Assembly (NCBI GenBank): GCA_003551665.1
Contig: PUNE01000079.1
Location: forward strand, 1-64,000
Length of the DNA stretch: 64,000 nucleotides
Direction of reading: 5' to 3'
Source of the DNA: Halobacteroidaceae bacterium
GTDB lineage: Bacteria; Bacillota; Halanaerobiia; B1SED10-174
Made by a program: the position numbers and the translations under genes. The notes below the pieces were generated by a model that did no database searches, was not told the DNA's origin, and was given only the letters and a program-made list of their open reading frames with translations. Shown here piece by piece: positions 15,665 through 24,043 of this stretch. Numbering within the stretch: position 1 is the stretch's first letter; each line of letters starts with the position of its first letter.

Positions 15665-15740
15665 GCTGGCGTAGCTCAGTCGGTAGAGCAGGTGACTTGT
15701 AATCACCAGGTAACCGGTTCGAATCCGGTCGCCAGCTCCA
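15665..15740 (+). tRNA. tRNA-Thr (anticodon TGT)
   Basis: Cloverleaf with acceptor GCTGGCG/CGCCAGC, discriminator T, encoded CCA, T-loop TTCGAAT, and anticodon stem GGTGA/TCACC enclosing CTTGTAA, which reads TGT. Confidence 0.97.
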
Positions 15741-15878
15741 GTAAATAAGCGGGGTTGCGGGGGTTAAGGGTAACTCTGGAACCCTGATTAAAACAAATAG
15801 AAAAACAGTTTTTCCGCAAAGAAAAAACCGGGGCTGCAACCCCCGGCGTATAAAAGGGTATACCGTTCGTTTTTTCCT

Positions 15879-15900
15879 GGCCCGCTAAGGGCCTTTTTTT
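15879..15900 (+). terminator. intrinsic terminator downstream of tRNA-Thr
   Basis: GGCCC (15879-15883) pairs with GGGCC (15889-15893) and is followed by seven T. It sits 139 bases after the tRNA. A second GC-rich hairpin (CCGGGG/CCCCGG, 15828-15833/15841-15846) precedes it. Confidence 0.65.
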
Positions 15901-15930
15901 CTGCCATTTTTCATCAACCTAGCATTTATC

Positions 15931-15993
15931 TTAGCCCTTTCTTTTTTCCTGCCTGAATAAGGGGTGGGAATGTTTTTCCAGCGTCATTGTCAT
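15931..15993 (-). CDS. candidate 20-residue small ORF with strong ribosome binding site
   Basis: A reverse-strand ATG at 15993 is preceded by AAGGAGGT (16010-16003) at 10 bases and opens 20 codons ending TAA. The predicted peptide is basic at its C terminus (RQEKRKG). No homologue is known to me. A weak promoter-like GTGACG/TATAAG pair lies upstream. It may be a leader or a small protein, or chance. Confidence 0.3.
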   Translation of the reverse strand: MTMTLEKHSHPLFRQEKRKG

Positions 15994-16612
15994 AATGGTG
16001 ATACCTCCTTCAATAGTTAAAGTTACAAAGGTGGCCTTATATATCGAAACGAATATCCGTCACCCTCCCTCCCCTCATTAAAATCAGCTAAACTTTCCTT
16101 TAATAATTTGGGTTTAAGAAGAATTCCCAAGAAAAAAAGAAGGAGAAAAGGATTGGCCCGCTAATTGCCTATAACCAGGTAAGCCCTGTCTTTTAGGCAA
16201 GCCGAAAACTCGGGTAAAGAAAAGCAAATCAGTTCCAGGTGTTTGGAATTATAATTTTTTTCATCCATAATCAAACTACTTCTTTAAATGGTTTTTAATT
16301 CAAAACCCCCAGAAGGAAGATTTTGAATATTTCTTGGGACAAATATTTAGATCTGATTTAACCTGTAGAAAAAAATTGCAGGTGAGGAACATAAAACTTC
16401 CCCACTTTTTAGCCTGAAATCCCTCCAATCCCTTCCAAATGTAAAAAGGAGAAAAGAAATTTGGCCTCTCTCACTTTTTATAAACTACCATTAATATTTC
16501 GCAGCACTCCAAAGTTGTTCTGTTATAGAAATTTTGTTAATGGTTCAGCGGATAAGTTGCTTGAGAGCCTCCGGAAAACAAATCTCCAACTCCTCTACCG
16601 TTAAAAACACCC

Positions 16613-16642
16613 TCGACAAAGCAAGAATAAAGATGCTATACT
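16613..16642 (+). promoter_or_regulatory. putative promoter of the DUF2269-like gene
   Basis: TCGACA (16613-16618), an 18-base spacer and TATACT (16637-16642), about 110 bases before the ATG at 16751. Confidence 0.5.
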
Positions 16643-16750
16643 TATTCAGGATAGCTTCTTAAATTTAATCTGTTACTTTAAGTTTTCTCAGAGGATCATG
16701 AAAGTATTTTCATTTTCAGTTTTTCCCTACAAAATAAAGGAGAACCTATT

Positions 16751-17350
16751 ATGAAGACAAAATTTGTTCTGTTTGGATTTTTGGCCATTATGGCCGGAAT
16801 GATAGGCTTTGCTATTTTTTTTCAAGAAGCCTTTATTGATCTCATGAAACACCCGGCCCTATCCGGGCACGCTCGCTTTTTACACATTACAGCGGTTACT
16901 CTTTTCTTTGCCAATGCCGTTGTCGGTATATTATGGGAAAAGCTTAGCCTTGCCTCTGGCAGTAAAGAAGTAATCCTGCATACCTATAACACCGTAGCTT
17001 TTTTGGACTCCCGTTTTTCATCTCCCCTTATCATACTTTCGTTGCTCGGGGGGCTTTCCCTGAGTTTTAGAATGGGAGAACTCTGGCAGATTGGCTGGCT
17101 TTCGGTAAGTTTTCTTCTCTTTTTATTGTCCGGTATCTTCTGGATAGCCACTGATATTCCAACCCAGTACAGGATCAAAAAGCTCATATCCAGCCTTAAA
17201 CCAGAAGATCAGACAATTCCTGATGAATTGACCCGCCTCTTAAAATTGCGTTTGTGGATTAGCATTGTTGGCGTTGTTCCCCTGGTAATTGTCTTTATAT
17301 TGATGGTTTACAAACCCGAAATCACTCCTGTAGCAGACTGGCTGCGATAA
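16751..17350 (+). CDS. integral membrane protein, DUF2269-like
   Basis: 199 residues with about four or five hydrophobic segments (about 5-25, 45-62, 90-105, 113-132, 170-187). GHARFLHITAVTLFFANAVVG followed by a loop and LDSRFSSPLIILSLLGG resembles the DUF2269 family of predicted inner-membrane proteins. Function is unknown. The ATG follows AAAGGAGA at 16737. It appears monocistronic, with its own promoter and a likely terminator. Confidence 0.75.
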   Translation: MKTKFVLFGFLAIMAGMIGFAIFFQEAFIDLMKHPALSGHARFLHITAVTLFFANAVVGILWEKLSLASGSKEVILHTYNTVAFLDSRFSSPLIILSLLGGLSLSFRMGELWQIGWLSVSFLLFLLSGIFWIATDIPTQYRIKKLISSLKPEDQTIPDELTRLLKLRLWISIVGVVPLVIVFILMVYKPEITPVADWLR

Positions 17351-17860
17351 CTGAACGGATTGAACCAAACTGGTGTCCCAAAATATTATCCGGTCTTTTT
17401 GGGTTTTTTAGCCACTCAGGAAATACCATGGGGAAATAGGTCTTTCTTTTTTGTTTTCATCCTGGTTTAACCACTTTTTCAGAAATAATCACCCCTAACT
17501 TCGCCCCCTTTTTAGGTCCCCAAATATTAAGCAATTTTAATATATTTTACATGCTGGAGAAAAAAAATTAGTCAAATAGTATTCCCCGTAAATCTTAATT
17601 AATCAGGTGGAATACAAAAGCTGGAAATAATAAAAGTCCACTATTAAAGGGTTTTTGGTGAACTCCTTTAATTTTCATTAATGCAAGAAACCCCTCTTTT
17701 TTTCCTGTCAACACCAGTTACATGTTTTGAGGCTTATCGGGAGCTCGGGGAAATATAAGCGTGGTTTTTCCCCCGCTTTTGGGTTTTCTTCCGCAAAAAA
17801 ATTTTCTCCCTGGCACCTTTTCAGATCCTGCCAGAAAAACTCTCCGAAAGGAAAAAAATA
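17351..17860 (+). other. 510-base intergenic region
   Basis: It holds the terminator-like hairpin at 17377-17410. No convincing promoter or gene is seen before the oxidoreductase at 17861. Confidence 0.5.
17377..17410 (+). terminator. probable intrinsic terminator of the DUF2269-like gene
   Basis: CCCAAAA (17377-17383) pairs with TTTTGGG (17397-17403) around a 13-base loop and is followed by TTTTTTA. Confidence 0.55.
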
Positions 17861-18973
17861 ATGAAAAACAAAATTGGGTATGGGTTAATTGGATTGGGAA
17901 ATATTGGACGTCTTCATCTAATGGTTTTAAAGAACCTACCCATCTGGAATCTCTTCCCGGAAGGAGAAGTGGGTTTGTCGGGATTGTTGTCAACTCATCC
18001 CGAGAAAAATTTCCCCCTTGCTCACCAAATTGGCTTCAGAAAAATTGTTTCTGATTTGGATGATTTCCTATTACTCCAAGATCTTAACCTTGTTGACATT
18101 TGCACACCCAATTATCTTCACAGGGAACAGGTTCTTGCCTCAGCCCAAAAAGGTAAACACATATACTGCGAAAAACCCCTGGGCATTAACACCCGGGAAG
18201 CTGAAGAAATGCTTGTAGCTGTAGAGGAAAACAACGTTCACCACCAGCTTCCTTTTGTGCTTCGCTTTCTTCCCGCAGTTGCCCATACACGTAGAATTCT
18301 TAATGAAAATTTGCTGGGCAGAGTTTACCGCATTCAGGCCGAGTTATTGCACTCCAGTTACCTGGATCCTTCACGTCCCATGGCCTGGAGGCTTGACCAA
18401 AAGATGGCTGGAGGAGGAGCTCTCGCTGACTTAGGTAGCCACCTGATTGACCTTCTCCTTTTTTTGTTCGGAGAAATCGAACCGGTTCATGCCCGAATGA
18501 AAACAGTAATAAAAAGCCGGACTAATTCAAATGGAAAGGTTGAAAAGGTTACTGTTGACGACTGGTCTTTTTTAGAACTTAAAATCGGGGGAGATATTCA
18601 TTCAACCATTGAAGTATCTCGCCTGGCAGCAGGAAAAGAAGGCCTCAGGGTTTCAATTTACGGTGAAAGAGGAACCCTATACCTGCAGGAAAAAAACCCA
18701 CATAAACCCCTGGTTTACAATCACAGGGGGAAAGTTACAGACCCTGCAGAATCCCATTCCGACGAATACCTGGAACTCCTGAAAAAATGTTACCCTCCGG
18801 AAAGGTTATCTGGCGGTTGGCTTATGGACACTCACGCGGCAAGCCTTGTCTGGTTTTTGCAGAGGATTATCCAGGATTCAAAAAAGGCCGAAACCCCTGA
18901 TTTTTTCAGCGGAGTTGCGGTCCAGAAAATTCTTGACCAGGCCTACCACCTGGCTAACCCCAGTCCCAATTAA
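17861..18973 (+). CDS. Gfo/Idh/MocA family NAD(P)-dependent oxidoreductase
   Basis: 370 residues. The N-terminal Rossmann motif is GLIGLGNIGRLHL, and DICTPNYLHREQV and the catalytic-site lysine motif HIYCEKPLG follow. The C-terminal alpha/beta domain includes GGGALADLGSHLIDLLLFLFGE, with the conserved HxxD-like segment. Members oxidise or reduce sugars, inositols or related polyols. The substrate is not evident and no sugar transporter is nearby. The ATG follows GAAAGGA. The next gene, cutC, starts within 30 bases, so the two probably form an operon. Confidence 0.92.
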   Translation: MKNKIGYGLIGLGNIGRLHLMVLKNLPIWNLFPEGEVGLSGLLSTHPEKNFPLAHQIGFRKIVSDLDDFLLLQDLNLVDICTPNYLHREQVLASAQKGKHIYCEKPLGINTREAEEMLVAVEENNVHHQLPFVLRFLPAVAHTRRILNENLLGRVYRIQAELLHSSYLDPSRPMAWRLDQKMAGGGALADLGSHLIDLLLFLFGEIEPVHARMKTVIKSRTNSNGKVEKVTVDDWSFLELKIGGDIHSTIEVSRLAAGKEGLRVSIYGERGTLYLQEKNPHKPLVYNHRGKVTDPAESHSDEYLELLKKCYPPERLSGGWLMDTHAASLVWFLQRIIQDSKKAETPDFFSGVAVQKILDQAYHLANPSPN

Positions 18974-19000
18974 ATGCCTTTGGAAAAAGGAGTTATCAAT

Positions 19001-19609
19001 ATGCCTCTTTGGGAAGCATGTGTTGAAAATTACAGGGAAGCAGTCCAAAAAGAAAAATTGGGAGCCCACAGAATTGAACTCTGCTCCAACCTGCACCAGG
19101 GGGGAACAACACCCAGTTACGGGACAATCAAAACCGTTCTTCGAGACATTCAGATTCCCGTTATGGTAATGATCCGACCTAGGGGTGGCGATTTCCACTT
19201 TTCTCGTGCTGAAGTTGATATTATGAAGGAAGATATCCAGATTGCCAAAAGGCTAAATGCCAGGGGCGTCGTGCTGGGGGCAATAAAAAATGGAGAAATC
19301 GATATGGAGGTTACAGAAGAGCTTGTGGCCCAGGCCAGCCCTCTGGAAATAACCTTCCATATGGCTTTTGAAGAAGTTGAGAATAAATATCGGGCCATTG
19401 ACAAGATGATTGACTTACAAATTAACCGGATCCTGACTCGGGGAGGAGCAGAAAGTGCGCTTAAGGGAATTGATTCCCTAAGGGATTTCATTGCTTATGC
19501 CCAGGAAAGGATTATCATCATGCCCGGAAAAGGAATTACCAGAAAAAACCGCGATCATATCGCCCGGGAAACGGGAGCAAGGGAATTGCACGGAACAAAA
19601 ATAGTGTAA
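19001..19609 (+). CDS. cutC: CutC family protein
   Basis: About 202 residues. The N-terminal LWEACVENYREAVQKEKLGAHRIELCSNLHQGG and PVMVMIRPRGGDFHFS are the CutC signatures (TIM-barrel; described as copper homeostasis, but its real role is disputed). ATG at 19001 is chosen over 18974 because AAGGAG lies 8 bases upstream and family members start just before this motif. It lies 27 bases after the Gfo/Idh gene. A bidirectional terminator closes the unit. Confidence 0.93.
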   Translation: MPLWEACVENYREAVQKEKLGAHRIELCSNLHQGGTTPSYGTIKTVLRDIQIPVMVMIRPRGGDFHFSRAEVDIMKEDIQIAKRLNARGVVLGAIKNGEIDMEVTEELVAQASPLEITFHMAFEEVENKYRAIDKMIDLQINRILTRGGAESALKGIDSLRDFIAYAQERIIIMPGKGITRKNRDHIARETGARELHGTKIV

Positions 19610-19740
19610 CCTGTCCCCAATTCTTAATATCTTTTTTGGGGGGCAGTTTTTAAGGGTAACCTGTTATTTTCTTCTGACTACAGATTCTTTTACCTTATTT
19701 GGAAGCCTTCCCCACTATTTCCCTTGATTAAAAAGACAAA

Positions 19741-19771
19741 AAAAAGGTTCCCCGGGGGGAACCATTTTTTT
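19741..19771. terminator. bidirectional intrinsic terminator between cutC and the degV-type gene
   Basis: GGTTCCCC (19746-19753) pairs with GGGGAACC (19756-19763). It is flanked by A runs on the left and a T run on the right, so it serves both converging transcripts. Confidence 0.85.
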
Positions 19772-20603
19772 ACTTTTCTTCCAGCCAGACCAACCCAATC
19801 ATATTCGGCCCTCCGTGAACCGCCAAACCTGGCCCCATTTCGGAAATAAATGACTGGCTACAGTTAAATCGGTCTTTTACTTTATCCAGGAATTCACCGG
19901 CCTTTTCAACGGCATTGGAATGGATTACGGCAACCTGCAGGCGAGATTTTCCCAGTCTTCCCTGGGCCAGTTCCAGCATTCGGTTTAAAGAACTACCAAC
20001 AGATCGGGTTTTATCAATTACTTTAACCTCTCCACTGTTAATTACGAGAATGGGTTTTATCGAAAGAATATTACCCAATAAGGCCTGGACCTGTGAAACC
20101 CTGCCACTTTTGGCCAGGTATTTTAGGGTTGGCAATACAACCATACCTCCAACCCGATCTTTAATTTTATCCAGAAGTGGAACTATGTCATCAACAGTCC
20201 AGCCTTCAATAACCTTGCGGGCTGCAGTTAAAACCATAAATCCTGTTGCCATGGAAATATTGTTAGAATCAATGACATGGATATCTTTCTCGGGAAGCAT
20301 TTCTCGGGCCAGACAGGCTGATTGGTAGGTTGCACTTACCTTTCCGCTTATATGGATTGATATGATGGTGTCGTAATCTTTTAGAACCTCACGAAACTTT
20401 TCCAGAAAATCCCCAGGAGCAGGGGCCGAGGTTTTGGGCAGTTTCCCTACCTGCAATATTTGATAGAATTCATCAAGTGTATCAGTTGGAATATCCTCGC
20501 CCTCGCAACTTACAGGTATTTTTACAACTTCAATATTCAGTTTTTCAACCAGGAAGTCAGGCAGGCTTGAAGCACTGTCAGTCATAATTTTAATTTTCCC
20601 CAA
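19770..20603 (-). CDS. DegV family protein (fatty-acid-binding)
   Basis: 277 residues with the DegV marks: MTDSASSLP at the N terminus, KTSAPAPGDFLEKF, ISIHISGKVSATYQSA and IDSNNISMATG. DegV/FakB proteins bind a fatty acid and, in Firmicutes, present it to FakA for phosphorylation; no fakA is in the window. The TTG start has GGAGG upstream. The single gene has an extended -10 promoter in front. Confidence 0.93.
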   Translation of the reverse strand: MGKIKIMTDSASSLPDFLVEKLNIEVVKIPVSCEGEDIPTDTLDEFYQILQVGKLPKTSAPAPGDFLEKFREVLKDYDTIISIHISGKVSATYQSACLAREMLPEKDIHVIDSNNISMATGFMVLTAARKVIEGWTVDDIVPLLDKIKDRVGGMVVLPTLKYLAKSGRVSQVQALLGNILSIKPILVINSGEVKVIDKTRSVGSSLNRMLELAQGRLGKSRLQVAVIHSNAVEKAGEFLDKVKDRFNCSQSFISEMGPGLAVHGGPNMIGLVWLEEK

Positions 20604-20633
20604 GTTCAGGCCTCCTTAAAAGGTCTTTTTTTG

Positions 20634-20642
20634 ATTATATCA
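20634..20642 (-). promoter_or_regulatory. extended -10 promoter of the degV-type gene
   Basis: On the reverse strand TGATATAAT (20642-20634), a TGn-extended perfect TATAAT, about 30 bases before the TTG start. No good -35 is visible. Confidence 0.55.
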
Positions 20643-20698
20643 TAACTAGCGCACAAGAAAAATAGCAGAGGTTACTTCTGCCTTGAAATCCTCCTTTT

Positions 20699-21454
20699 TT
20701 AAAAGCCCCATTCCAGCCCCTTAAGCCGGGGGATATTATCATGATCTGTGAGGTCTACACAGAGCGGTGTTATCGAGATACAACCCTCTCTTATAGCATG
20801 GGTGTCAGTTCCCTTTTCTTCTTCTTCCTCAATACTACCCGTCATCCAGTAATATTTCTGCCCCCTGGGATCAACCCGTTGAACAAAGATATTGGAGTAA
20901 TTCCTTCGGCTGAGCCTGGTAATTTTTGCTCCTTTTACCTTCTCAGCAGGCAGGGGGGGAAAGTTTATATTCAATAAATATTTTCTCTGAATTATTTCTG
21001 GTCCGTTCTCCTCCAGCATCTGGTTAATAAAAAATGCTGCAAAAGAAAAATCCTGGAAGTCTTCACTGGCAGCGAGGGATACTGCCAGAGCAGGGTACCC
21101 AAGGAAAAACCCTTCAACGGCAGCAGAAACTGTTCCAGAATAAAAAACGTCATTCCCGAGATTTGGCCCACTATTTATTCCCGAAATTACCAGGTCAGGA
21201 GGTGAGGGCAAAATCGCTTCTACAGCCAGTTTGACACAGTCTGATGGAGTCCCATTTACAGCCTGAGCTATTCCAGCTTTCAGTTCTACCTCTTTAGCCC
21301 TAAGGGGTTTATGCAAGGTAATAGCATGTCCGGTTGCACTCATTTCTTTCTCGGGGGCAACAGTATAAACCGTGTGATCCTTTTTTAATTGCCGGTAAAG
21401 CTCATTAATCCCGGGTGCATGTAAGCCATCATCATTTGTCAAAAGAATCTTCAT
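20699..21454 (-). CDS. surE: 5'/3'-nucleotidase SurE
   Basis: 251 residues. The metal-binding residues of the SurE family are present: D8 and D9 (TNDDG), S39 (EMSATGHAITLH) and N94 (SGINSGPNLG). It dephosphorylates nucleoside monophosphates, probably as a housekeeping or stress function. It is last in a tight reverse-strand run that begins at ftsK. Its ATG lies 12 bases after the CPBP protease stop. Confidence 0.95.
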   Translation of the reverse strand: MKILLTNDDGLHAPGINELYRQLKKDHTVYTVAPEKEMSATGHAITLHKPLRAKEVELKAGIAQAVNGTPSDCVKLAVEAILPSPPDLVISGINSGPNLGNDVFYSGTVSAAVEGFFLGYPALAVSLAASEDFQDFSFAAFFINQMLEENGPEIIQRKYLLNINFPPLPAEKVKGAKITRLSRRNYSNIFVQRVDPRGQKYYWMTGSIEEEEEKGTDTHAIREGCISITPLCVDLTDHDNIPRLKGLEWGF

Positions 21455-21466
21455 CTTCTTCTCCCC

Positions 21467-22174
21467 CTAGTAAATTCCAAACCTCATGGCAACAAAAACA
21501 ATAATCAGTCCCATCCCATTCCAGATAATATGGCCAATAACCGGTGCCCAGAGACTGCGGACCTTTTCAAAAAGAATAGTGAAGCCCAGACCAGCCAGGA
21601 AGGTGGGGAAAAAAGCCCAAACCTCTCCGTGGGCAAGGGCAAAAAGTCCACTGCTAATGGCTGCAGCTCCCTTTAAGTTAATCCACCTCCGCAGGTAGGT
21701 ATAAAGCAAACCCCGGAAAAAAATTTCCTCAGCCAGAGGAGCAATAATAACAATTAGCAAACCGTAGAGAACAAAATGAACTCCTTCAACACGGGTAATG
21801 ATGTAGGAAATAACTTCCTGCGGTTGCGGAGATAAGCCAAAAACCTGGGCCATAAATATCTGAAATAAAAAGTTGAGGCCAGTTGCACCAATCCAGAGCA
21901 AAAGACTCCACTTAATTATCCTGCCCCCAAAACCCGAAATATTTAAAAATTTGTTCCCCCAAAAGTCATATTTATAACCCAGGCCAATGAACAACCAGGC
22001 AAAAAAGAGCAGGCCCAGAGCCTGGATCAAACCCGAAACAAGTGGAGCCCATACTCCCTCAACAGTGAAAAACATATCCACCAGGATGATTAATAAGAGA
22101 GGGCCCAAAAAAATCAAAACCATTTCGGAAAAGCCCCACCTGGAATAAAACGGTTCCTGTATCTCCTTATGCAT
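21467..22174 (-). CDS. CPBP family intramembrane metalloprotease (Abi/CAAX-type)
   Basis: 235 residues with several membrane segments. It carries the CPBP motifs: EEIFFRG (EExxxR type, about residue 149), FALAHG (conserved His) and HIIWNGMG (second conserved His region). Such proteases cleave prenylated or signal-derived peptides, or provide self-immunity beside bacteriocins; no bacteriocin is seen here. GGGAGGA precedes the ATG. Confidence 0.88.
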   Translation of the reverse strand: MHKEIQEPFYSRWGFSEMVLIFLGPLLLIILVDMFFTVEGVWAPLVSGLIQALGLLFFAWLFIGLGYKYDFWGNKFLNISGFGGRIIKWSLLLWIGATGLNFLFQIFMAQVFGLSPQPQEVISYIITRVEGVHFVLYGLLIVIIAPLAEEIFFRGLLYTYLRRWINLKGAAAISSGLFALAHGEVWAFFPTFLAGLGFTILFEKVRSLWAPVIGHIIWNGMGLIIVFVAMRFGIY

Positions 22175-22177
22175 GGA

Positions 22178-22879
22178 CTATCCTCCCAGGAAAAAATTAC
22201 GAATTTGTTCAACCAACCAGGGGCGGAAGGGTTCCTCCCAGGCCTGGATATAAGCATACGGATTCAGGTAAACGGGATATTCCAGGATAAAGAAATCAAA
22301 AACAGGTTGAACAAGCATCAGGATAAAAATCAAAAAAACAAACATATGCCCTGCAGTCAAAACCCCTCCAAAAATTTTTGACCAGACTGAGGGCCTTTTT
22401 GGTTTTCTTATAATGGTGTCAACAATTAATATTACCACCTTTTCACCTAAAAAAGCAACAATAAAGAGAATTAATAAAGCAACATGCAGGGCCAGAACAA
22501 AAGCCAGGGTATCACCAAAAAGTTCAATAATCTCGGCTGAACCCAGGCCGGCCTCAGTAAATTCCTCAACTGTTAGAGCCTCCTCAATAATGGAGCCACT
22601 TGGCTGAGATATGGAAAGCTGCTCTATGTAAGCGCTTAACTGTTCCCCGAAATTCCCGCTTACTGGATTTATTACCTCCCGCAGAGCGATTTCCATATAC
22701 CCTGTTAAATCAAGGGTTTCAATTATTGAACGGGCAATCGGAAATGCCCAGAAATAGAATAGAACCGGTGCCGCCAGAAACTTCAGAGTCCTGAGAAACG
22801 AAGCCAGAAAACCTCGTTTCCCTCCAACCAGCATTGCCAGAAGGAGAATGGCTACAAAAATCATTTCATACCAGGTCAT
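22178..22879 (-). CDS. CvpA-like integral membrane protein
   Basis: 233 residues. The N-terminal MIFVAILLLAMLVGGKRGFLASFLRTLKFL resembles the first helix and G-rich turn of CvpA family proteins. Three further membrane segments follow, with a middle soluble region of about 60 residues. The exact role is unknown. It lies between the RodZ-like and CPBP genes with almost no spacing, so it belongs to the ftsK-surE run. Confidence 0.7.
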   Translation of the reverse strand: MTWYEMIFVAILLLAMLVGGKRGFLASFLRTLKFLAAPVLFYFWAFPIARSIIETLDLTGYMEIALREVINPVSGNFGEQLSAYIEQLSISQPSGSIIEEALTVEEFTEAGLGSAEIIELFGDTLAFVLALHVALLILFIVAFLGEKVVILIVDTIIRKPKRPSVWSKIFGGVLTAGHMFVFLIFILMLVQPVFDFFILEYPVYLNPYAYIQAWEEPFRPWLVEQIRNFFLGG

Positions 22880-22888
22880 TTTCTTCTC

Positions 22889-23254
22889 CTATAAAAGGAA
22901 ATGCCAGACCAGGAAACCAATAATACCCAGCCCGATCAAGACCACAATAATTATTAGTAATAAAAACTGGTTGTTCTTTTCTTCTTCCTCTTCTTCTTCT
23001 GGTATAGCAGGAGGTATTTCCTGGGCGCGTGAGCGATTATAACTTTCAACAAACTCCTGACCTTCCAACCCGAGTGCATCAGCATAGGTTTTCAAAAATC
23101 CACGAAGATATACTTCCTCGGGTAAATCCTCCCAGTTTCCACTTTCAATTGCCCTGAGAAAACGGGGTTGGATTTTTGTTTTCTCTGCGATTTCCTCCAG
23201 AGAAATTCCCTTTTCTTCTCTCACTTCCTTTAATTCTTTTCCTATTTGCTTCAT
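22889..23254 (-). CDS. short RodZ/YmfM-like protein: HTH domain plus C-terminal membrane anchor
   Basis: About 121 residues. The RodZ-type helix-turn-helix (IGKELKEVREEKGISLEEIAEKTKIQPRFLRAIESGNW) is followed by a run of glutamates and a C-terminal membrane helix (FLLLIIIVVLIGLGIIGFLVW). It stops right after the helix and so lacks the extracellular domain of full RodZ. In Bacillus, ymfM lies next to ymfK, as here, so it is the positional equivalent. ATG at 23254 is chosen over GTG at 23260 because the latter overlaps the AAGGGTGG site. Confidence 0.88.
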   Translation of the reverse strand: MKQIGKELKEVREEKGISLEEIAEKTKIQPRFLRAIESGNWEDLPEEVYLRGFLKTYADALGLEGQEFVESYNRSRAQEIPPAIPEEEEEEEKNNQFLLLIIIVVLIGLGIIGFLVWHFLL

Positions 23255-23267
23255 CGGCACCCACCCT

Positions 23268-24032
23268 TTAACTTATGTCAAATTGGTTAAACGGAAGCGG
23301 TTCTAGCTCTTCTTCGTCCCCTCCATTTTCATCCCGCTTGAGAAAAATTAGGGCGTCAAAATTCCGATACTCGAAATTAAGTTCTTCCACAAAAACACCA
23401 GGATGTTCAATTATTTTTGCCTGTGGTTGTTCCATAACCTCTTTCAGGAGCCTGCGGTGTTGAGGTCCAGCTCTGTGCAGCGAAGTCAGGGCATCAATTA
23501 TTATTACACTTTCTTCGTCCAGTTCAGAAAAATCCAGGGCTTCTCTTGCCAGTTGCCGGATAAAGGTGGTAGAAAAAAGAATCCACTTCTTGTTAGCGTG
23601 TACACATGCTGCAATTGCCACCTCGGTTTTCCCTACTCGGGGCGGGCCCTGAATACCAATTGTGGGGTTTCCTTTCTCCCGAATCGTTTCACCCAGGAAA
23701 TCAACCAGAACAGGGAGTTCCTGGCGTTGAAAATGGAACATCGGAGGATCCCCTTCAGCATAAATCTTTCGTCCATGGCGCATGGTAAGAAAATCAATAT
23801 AATTAGGAGGGTGCAGTTCAAGTAACTCCAGATGTGGAGAAAGACCAAGTGAACTTTTTACGGGGGTCAGGTACTCAGGACCTGGAACTTCAAGTAAAAA
23901 GCACCTTCGGTCGGGGGGGATGCCACCGATCCGTATAATATTAATTCCCAGCATCCCCATCAGTGAAGCTACATCTCCCAGCAACCCCACCCGGTTTTCC
24001 AGGATTTTATATTCCAGGTAAAATCTTTCCAT
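23268..24032 (-). CDS. DUF3388 (YmfK-like) protein with an ACT-like N terminus and a P-loop
   Basis: 254 residues. The N-terminal ENRVGLLGDVASLMGMLGINIIRIGG looks like an ACT-type regulatory fold. The C-terminal half has a Walker A-like GPPRVGKTEV and a Walker B-like ESVIIIDALTSL. It matches the DUF3388 family (Bacillus ymfK), also by its place between ftsK and the ymfM-like gene. The function is not known. It is likely cytoplasmic. Confidence 0.85.
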   Translation of the reverse strand: MERFYLEYKILENRVGLLGDVASLMGMLGINIIRIGGIPPDRRCFLLEVPGPEYLTPVKSSLGLSPHLELLELHPPNYIDFLTMRHGRKIYAEGDPPMFHFQRQELPVLVDFLGETIREKGNPTIGIQGPPRVGKTEVAIAACVHANKKWILFSTTFIRQLAREALDFSELDEESVIIIDALTSLHRAGPQHRRLLKEVMEQPQAKIIEHPGVFVEELNFEYRNFDALIFLKRDENGGDEEELEPLPFNQFDIS

Positions 24033-24043
24033 TTCAACCCAGC

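Larger units (their letters stand above)
15741..16750. other. about 1 kb intergenic region without a conventional gene
   Basis: Besides the terminator (15879-15900), a 20-codon reverse-strand ORF (15931-15993), a nested hairpin (16157-16215) and a promoter for the next gene (16613-16642), I see no coding sequence or known RNA. The stretch 16216-16610 is AT-rich and featureless to the eye. Confidence 0.5.

Noticed and set aside
15657-15839. Reverse open frame of 60 codons across tRNA-Thr
   Set aside because: It is the complement of the tRNA gene and has no ribosome binding site.
16150-16220. Possible c-di-GMP or other known riboswitch in the gene-free region
   Set aside because: The GGTAAG and GGTAAAG pieces do not fit the conserved cores I know, and no gene follows closely on either strand.
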